Source: Hydrogenothermaceae bacterium
GTDB lineage: Bacteria; Aquificota; Aquificia; Aquificales; Hydrogenothermaceae
Length of the DNA stretch: 9,141 nucleotides
Reading direction: 5' to 3'
Assembly (NCBI GenBank): GCA_015490675.1
Contig: WFXI01000085.1
Location: 1 to 9,141 of the forward strand
In this document: positions 6,056-9,141 of the stretch, piece by piece
Numbering within the stretch: position 1 is the first letter of the stretch
How the letters are laid out: every line of letters starts with the position of its first letter
Position numbers and translations under genes: made by a program
Notes under the pieces: model-generated
What the model was told of the DNA's origin: nothing
Databases searched by the model: none
The model's input: the letters and a program-made list of their open reading frames with translations, nothing else

Positions 6056-7651
6056 ATGTGTTTAAATGAATTAAAAGGGGAACTTAACTTTTACACCCAA
6101 ATCATTAATGAAAACAAATTTTTAAATCCTTTGAATGGAATCTTACAAAAATTAAGAGAAAAAGTAGAAAATAAAATTTTACAAATAGCCATTGTTGGTG
6201 AATTTAGTAGCGGAAAAACTTCTGCCATTAATTCTTTATTTAATATTAACTTACCTGTAAATATAACCCCTGAAACTGCTACTATTTGGAAAATAGTTTT
6301 AAGAAAAAACGGGAATAATGAAAAAACAATGTTTAAAGTGTATTTAAGAAATGGCAATATTGTTGAATATGAAACTATCGAAGATGTAAAAAAAATAGAC
6401 CCTAAAGAAATCAATGAAATCGTTGCTTTTCCTAAAAAAATTGATACATGGATGGATGAAGATTTAATTATAATAGATACGCCTGGCTTATCATCGTTAG
6501 ATGAAAATCATTTTAAAGTATTAATTGATTTTATTTCAGAAGCAGATATCCTTCTGGTATTTGTAGATATTAGTCAAGGAAGTTTAACTAATAGTACAAT
6601 GGATTTTTTAAAAAAGAATATTCAAAATAAGAAAAAAACATTTTTAGTATATACAAAAGCAGATAAAAAAAATCCTTCTGCAAGAGAAGAAGTTAGGAAG
6701 TATGCTTTAAAAGAGTTTAGTAATTTAGTTGAGGATATCGCTATAATATCTTCGCGAAAAAAAGAATTAAGTGAATTAAAAGAAATCTTTATAAAAATAA
6801 GTAAAGAAAAAGAAGAGATTCTATGTGAGAACATAAAATTAGAGTTAAAAAATTTCTGTAAAAATGTTGTTCCTATTTTGGAACAACAAATTCAAAGTCA
6901 AAATTTATCGTTAGATGATATTAAGCTTGAAGAGGAAAAATTAAAAGAGGAATTATATAAAATAGAAACACAGATCAATAATATAGAAAAAGAATTAAAA
7001 AGAAAATTTGAAATGATTACTTTAAAAACAAAAACAAAATTTCAAAATTATTTACTGGCTTATAAAGATAAGATTATGGAAGCTTTGTACGATGAAAATT
7101 TAGAAGAAGGAATAGAAGATAGATTTAAAATAGTAGTAAATGAAGCATTAGTAGATTCTATTTCTTTCTTAGAAAATGAAATAAAAGATACTATAGGTGA
7201 ATCATCATTAGAACTAAATAATTTTGGTGTAAATTTTAAGGGAGATATTTTTATTAATACTGCAAAATTGCTTGTAAATTTTAGAGAGTACATATCAAAA
7301 GCATTATTAAAGTTGATTAAAAAAACTCTTAAAAAAGAACTACCAGAGATTACAGGAGAAATCCTTACAAAAGTAATATTATTTATATCAAAAACAAAAG
7401 TAGAAGAGCAAATCAATAAAAACATATATCAAGTATCAGATGAATTTTATCAACATTTAAAAACTTCTTTAAGTAAAGAGTTGGAAGAAAGCTTAAGAAA
7501 ACAAAAAAACGAATTTATTGCTTTAAGAGATACATATCTGAAATCTTTAAATTCTTTAAAGGAGGAAAAATCAAAAAAAGAGGAAGAGTTTACTAATTAT
7601 TTGAATAATTTAAAAGAATTAAAAGAAAAATTTGAAAGATGCTCAAATTAA
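6056..7651 (+). CDS. Dynamin-like large GTPase, second of three
   Basis: The 531-aa protein has P-loop GEFSSGKT (48-55), a likely switch I threonine in ITPETATIW (about 71-79), DTPG (141-144) and TKAD (200-203). GEFSSGKT is the form usual in bacterial dynamin-like proteins. Past the GTPase domain (to about 255) the protein is helical with predicted coiled coils near 285-330 and 465-529, the neck and trunk arrangement of the family. Between them, at about 405-450, is a mixed hydrophobic and Lys-rich stretch (ALLKLIKKTLKKELPEITGE and following) that could be the membrane-touching paddle; it is too charged for a true membrane span. It resembles the first GTPase in G1 form and in the 'TLVYxxxKADKK'-like G4 region (NKADKK versus TKADKK). 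A heterodimer of the two is plausible by analogy with paired DLPs, but this is inference. The gap to the third GTPase is 15 bases. Confidence 0.87.
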   Translation: MCLNELKGELNFYTQIINENKFLNPLNGILQKLREKVENKILQIAIVGEFSSGKTSAINSLFNINLPVNITPETATIWKIVLRKNGNNEKTMFKVYLRNGNIVEYETIEDVKKIDPKEINEIVAFPKKIDTWMDEDLIIIDTPGLSSLDENHFKVLIDFISEADILLVFVDISQGSLTNSTMDFLKKNIQNKKKTFLVYTKADKKNPSAREEVRKYALKEFSNLVEDIAIISSRKKELSELKEIFIKISKEKEEILCENIKLELKNFCKNVVPILEQQIQSQNLSLDDIKLEEEKLKEELYKIETQINNIEKELKRKFEMITLKTKTKFQNYLLAYKDKIMEALYDENLEEGIEDRFKIVVNEALVDSISFLENEIKDTIGESSLELNNFGVNFKGDIFINTAKLLVNFREYISKALLKLIKKTLKKELPEITGEILTKVILFISKTKVEEQINKNIYQVSDEFYQHLKTSLSKELEESLRKQKNEFIALRDTYLKSLNSLKEEKSKKEEEFTNYLNNLKELKEKFERCSN

Positions 7652-7656
7652 AATTT

Positions 7657-7662
7657 GGAGGG
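7657..7662 (+). promoter_or_regulatory. Ribosome binding site of the third GTPase
   Basis: GGAGGG sits just before ATG 7667, six bases after the stop of the second GTPase gene. The spacer from the last G is only four bases, or six from the GGAG core. No competing start is nearby. Confidence 0.7.
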
Positions 7663-7666
7663 AAAC

Positions 7667-9141
7667 ATGAGTATATCACAAGAGTTTAAGGAAATAAAAA
7701 AACAAATACTTTCTGTTGCAGAAGAAATAAAAAAAGAAAACGTTATTACCAAAAATGAATATGAAGATTTGCAGAAAATTTTAGAAAAGGAAAAAATAAC
7801 CTTAGCAGTAGTTGGTCAAATGAAATTTGGAAAATCAACTTTTATTAATGCTTTTATATTTGGAAAACCTTTTTTGCCCTCTGCAGATACACCAATGACA
7901 GCATCTTTGACAACTATTGAATATGGAGAGAACAAAGAATTTATTGCAGAAACTTTTTCAGAAGAGGAATGGAAAAGATTAAAAGATTTATTGCAAGAAT
8001 ATGAAAAGAGAGGTAGAGAAGATTATGCAAAAAGTTTAAAAGAATCAATAGAAAAAGGCGAAATGCTTTTAAAAAACATAAATATTTTAGGTAAAAAAAT
8101 AAATGTCTCATCTTTAGATGAAATAAAAGAATATGTTGGAGTAGATGGTAAATTTGTTTCAGTTACTAAAATGCTTACTATTAAATATCCTGCTGAAGTT
8201 TTAAAAGAATCCAATTTTGTAGACACTCCAGGATTTAATGATCCAATATTAGAAAGAGAAAGAAGAGCATTAGAATTTATAAAAAATGCAGATGTTGTTT
8301 TAGTTTTCTTATTTGGATCTCGTCCTTTTGACAGTAATGACAGAGAAGTTTTGACCACAAAATTATCGGAAGTAGGTATTGGAAAAGCTTTAATAGTTTT
8401 AAACAAAATTGATGAAGTATTTGCGGAAAACCCTGATAAACCTCCAGATGAAGTATTATCCGAACTCAAAAATTATGTTAAAGAGAACTTACATGAAGCA
8501 GTAGATACTCAAGTAACTTCGGAAAAAATAAAAGATATTTTAAAAAATGCTGAAATTGTTCCTGTTTCTGGATTATGGGCATTATTAGGAAAAATGTCAG
8601 AAGATGATATAAGAAATGACGAATATTTAGAATATTACTATGAGAATGGGATAGAAGATTTTGATTTCATAAATTCAAAAGAAGATTTTTTAAAGTACAG
8701 TAATTTTAATGAATTAGAAGAAAAAATTTTAAAAATAGTAAAAAATGAAAAGGTAAATGTTATAGTAAATAATATTAAAAGTAAAATAGTCGGATTAATT
8801 ATAGAAAAACAAGAAAAGGCCACTCAAGAAATGATAAACTTAAAACGTAAACTTGAATATCTTAATGAAACTGAGGAACAAATAAAAGAAAATTTAGCTA
8901 AATTAAATAATTTCATTAATAATGATTATCCTAATATTTTTGCAAAGCCTGACTTAAAGGAATCTTTTTATAATTTGATTTATACAGAAATCAATAAAAT
9001 AAGAGAATTAATACATGAAAAACAAAAACATGTAGAAGAACAAATAGAAATTCTTAGTAATAATGATTCCTTTGATAATAGAAAAATTGTAAAGGAGGAA
9101 GTAGAAAGTATTATTTACGGTGCTTTAATAGATATAAAAAG
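7667..9141 (+). CDS. Dynamin-like large GTPase, third of three (3' end beyond window)
   Basis: The frame stays open for 491 codons from ATG 7667 to the window edge, so the protein is longer than 491 aa. It has P-loop GQMKFGKS (50-57), a switch I region in PSADTPMTASLTT (71-83), DTPG (186-189) and NKID (246-249). The G1 form GQxKxGKS differs from the two upstream GTPases and is typical of LeoA-like dynamin-family proteins. G1 and G3 are 136 residues apart (100 and 93 in the others) because of a charged insertion at about 95-150 (EEEWKRLKDLLQEYEKRGRE and following). After the GTPase domain a helical, coiled-coil-rich region starts near 370 (KIVGLIIEKQEKATQEMINL, then LEYLNETEEQIKE). No membrane span is seen in the visible part; one could lie beyond the edge. 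It is probably a separate subfamily rather than a recent duplicate, so it may be the partner that completes the system. Confidence 0.88.
   Translation, partial: MSISQEFKEIKKQILSVAEEIKKENVITKNEYEDLQKILEKEKITLAVVGQMKFGKSTFINAFIFGKPFLPSADTPMTASLTTIEYGENKEFIAETFSEEEWKRLKDLLQEYEKRGREDYAKSLKESIEKGEMLLKNINILGKKINVSSLDEIKEYVGVDGKFVSVTKMLTIKYPAEVLKESNFVDTPGFNDPILERERRALEFIKNADVVLVFLFGSRPFDSNDREVLTTKLSEVGIGKALIVLNKIDEVFAENPDKPPDEVLSELKNYVKENLHEAVDTQVTSEKIKDILKNAEIVPVSGLWALLGKMSEDDIRNDEYLEYYYENGIEDFDFINSKEDFLKYSNFNELEEKILKIVKNEKVNVIVNNIKSKIVGLIIEKQEKATQEMINLKRKLEYLNETEEQIKENLAKLNNFINNDYPNIFAKPDLKESFYNLIYTEINKIRELIHEKQKHVEEQIEILSNNDSFDNRKIVKEEVESIIYGALIDIK

Noticed and set aside
4993..8823. Minus-strand open frames inside the GTPase genes
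   Set aside because: They sit opposite strongly supported coding sequence, have no ribosome sites and read as hydrophobic shadow peptides of AT-rich genes.

Overview
The window is AT-rich bacterial DNA of two kinds. The left part (about 1-3455) has a moderately low GC content: 60-base lines I counted by hand gave 17, 19 and 34 G+C. The right part (about 3960-9141) is much more AT-rich, with two counted lines at 14/60 and 8/60. Coding is dense and Lys/Glu/Ile-rich, Arg is mostly AGA, Shine-Dalgarno sites are good, and TTG and GTG starts are used. This would suit a low-GC Aquificota, Campylobacterota or Firmicute-like genome. My weak preference is a thermophilic Aquificota-type bacterium, from protein style only, without a marker gene.

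Layout. (1) 50-2119 encodes a His-rich, CPH-type copper P1B-ATPase (CopB class), probably the distal gene of an operon whose previous gene may end at 37. (2) 2244-3455 encodes a multi-membrane-span protein with a central beta-rich domain of unknown function. (3) 3456-3976 is a 521-base gap with no intact gene. It holds a minus-strand relic of an IS transposase N-terminus (3507-3746), broken by an in-frame TAG and truncated, followed by very AT-rich DNA that probably carries the promoter of the next operon. (4) 3977 to the window edge is a tight same-strand operon of at least five genes with gaps of 15-31 bases: an 82-aa protein with two tandem C-x2-C-x14-C-x5-H zinc-ribbon-like repeats, a 157-aa integral membrane protein, and three consecutive dynamin-like large GTPases (427 aa, 531 aa, and at least 491 aa, the last cut by the window end). 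All three GTPases show G1 (P-loop), G3 (DTPG) and G4 ([NT]KxD) motifs.

The operon is the notable content. Three dynamin-like proteins (DLPs) in a row, with a small membrane protein and a small double-zinc-ribbon protein, do not match any system I can name. Known bacterial DLP sets (paired DLPs such as those of Campylobacter, and the LeoA/LeoBC 'Eleos' defence genes) support a role in membrane remodelling or membrane surveillance. Anti-phage defence is a reasonable inference, helped by the composition shift and the IS relic at the operon's left edge, but the sequence does not prove it.
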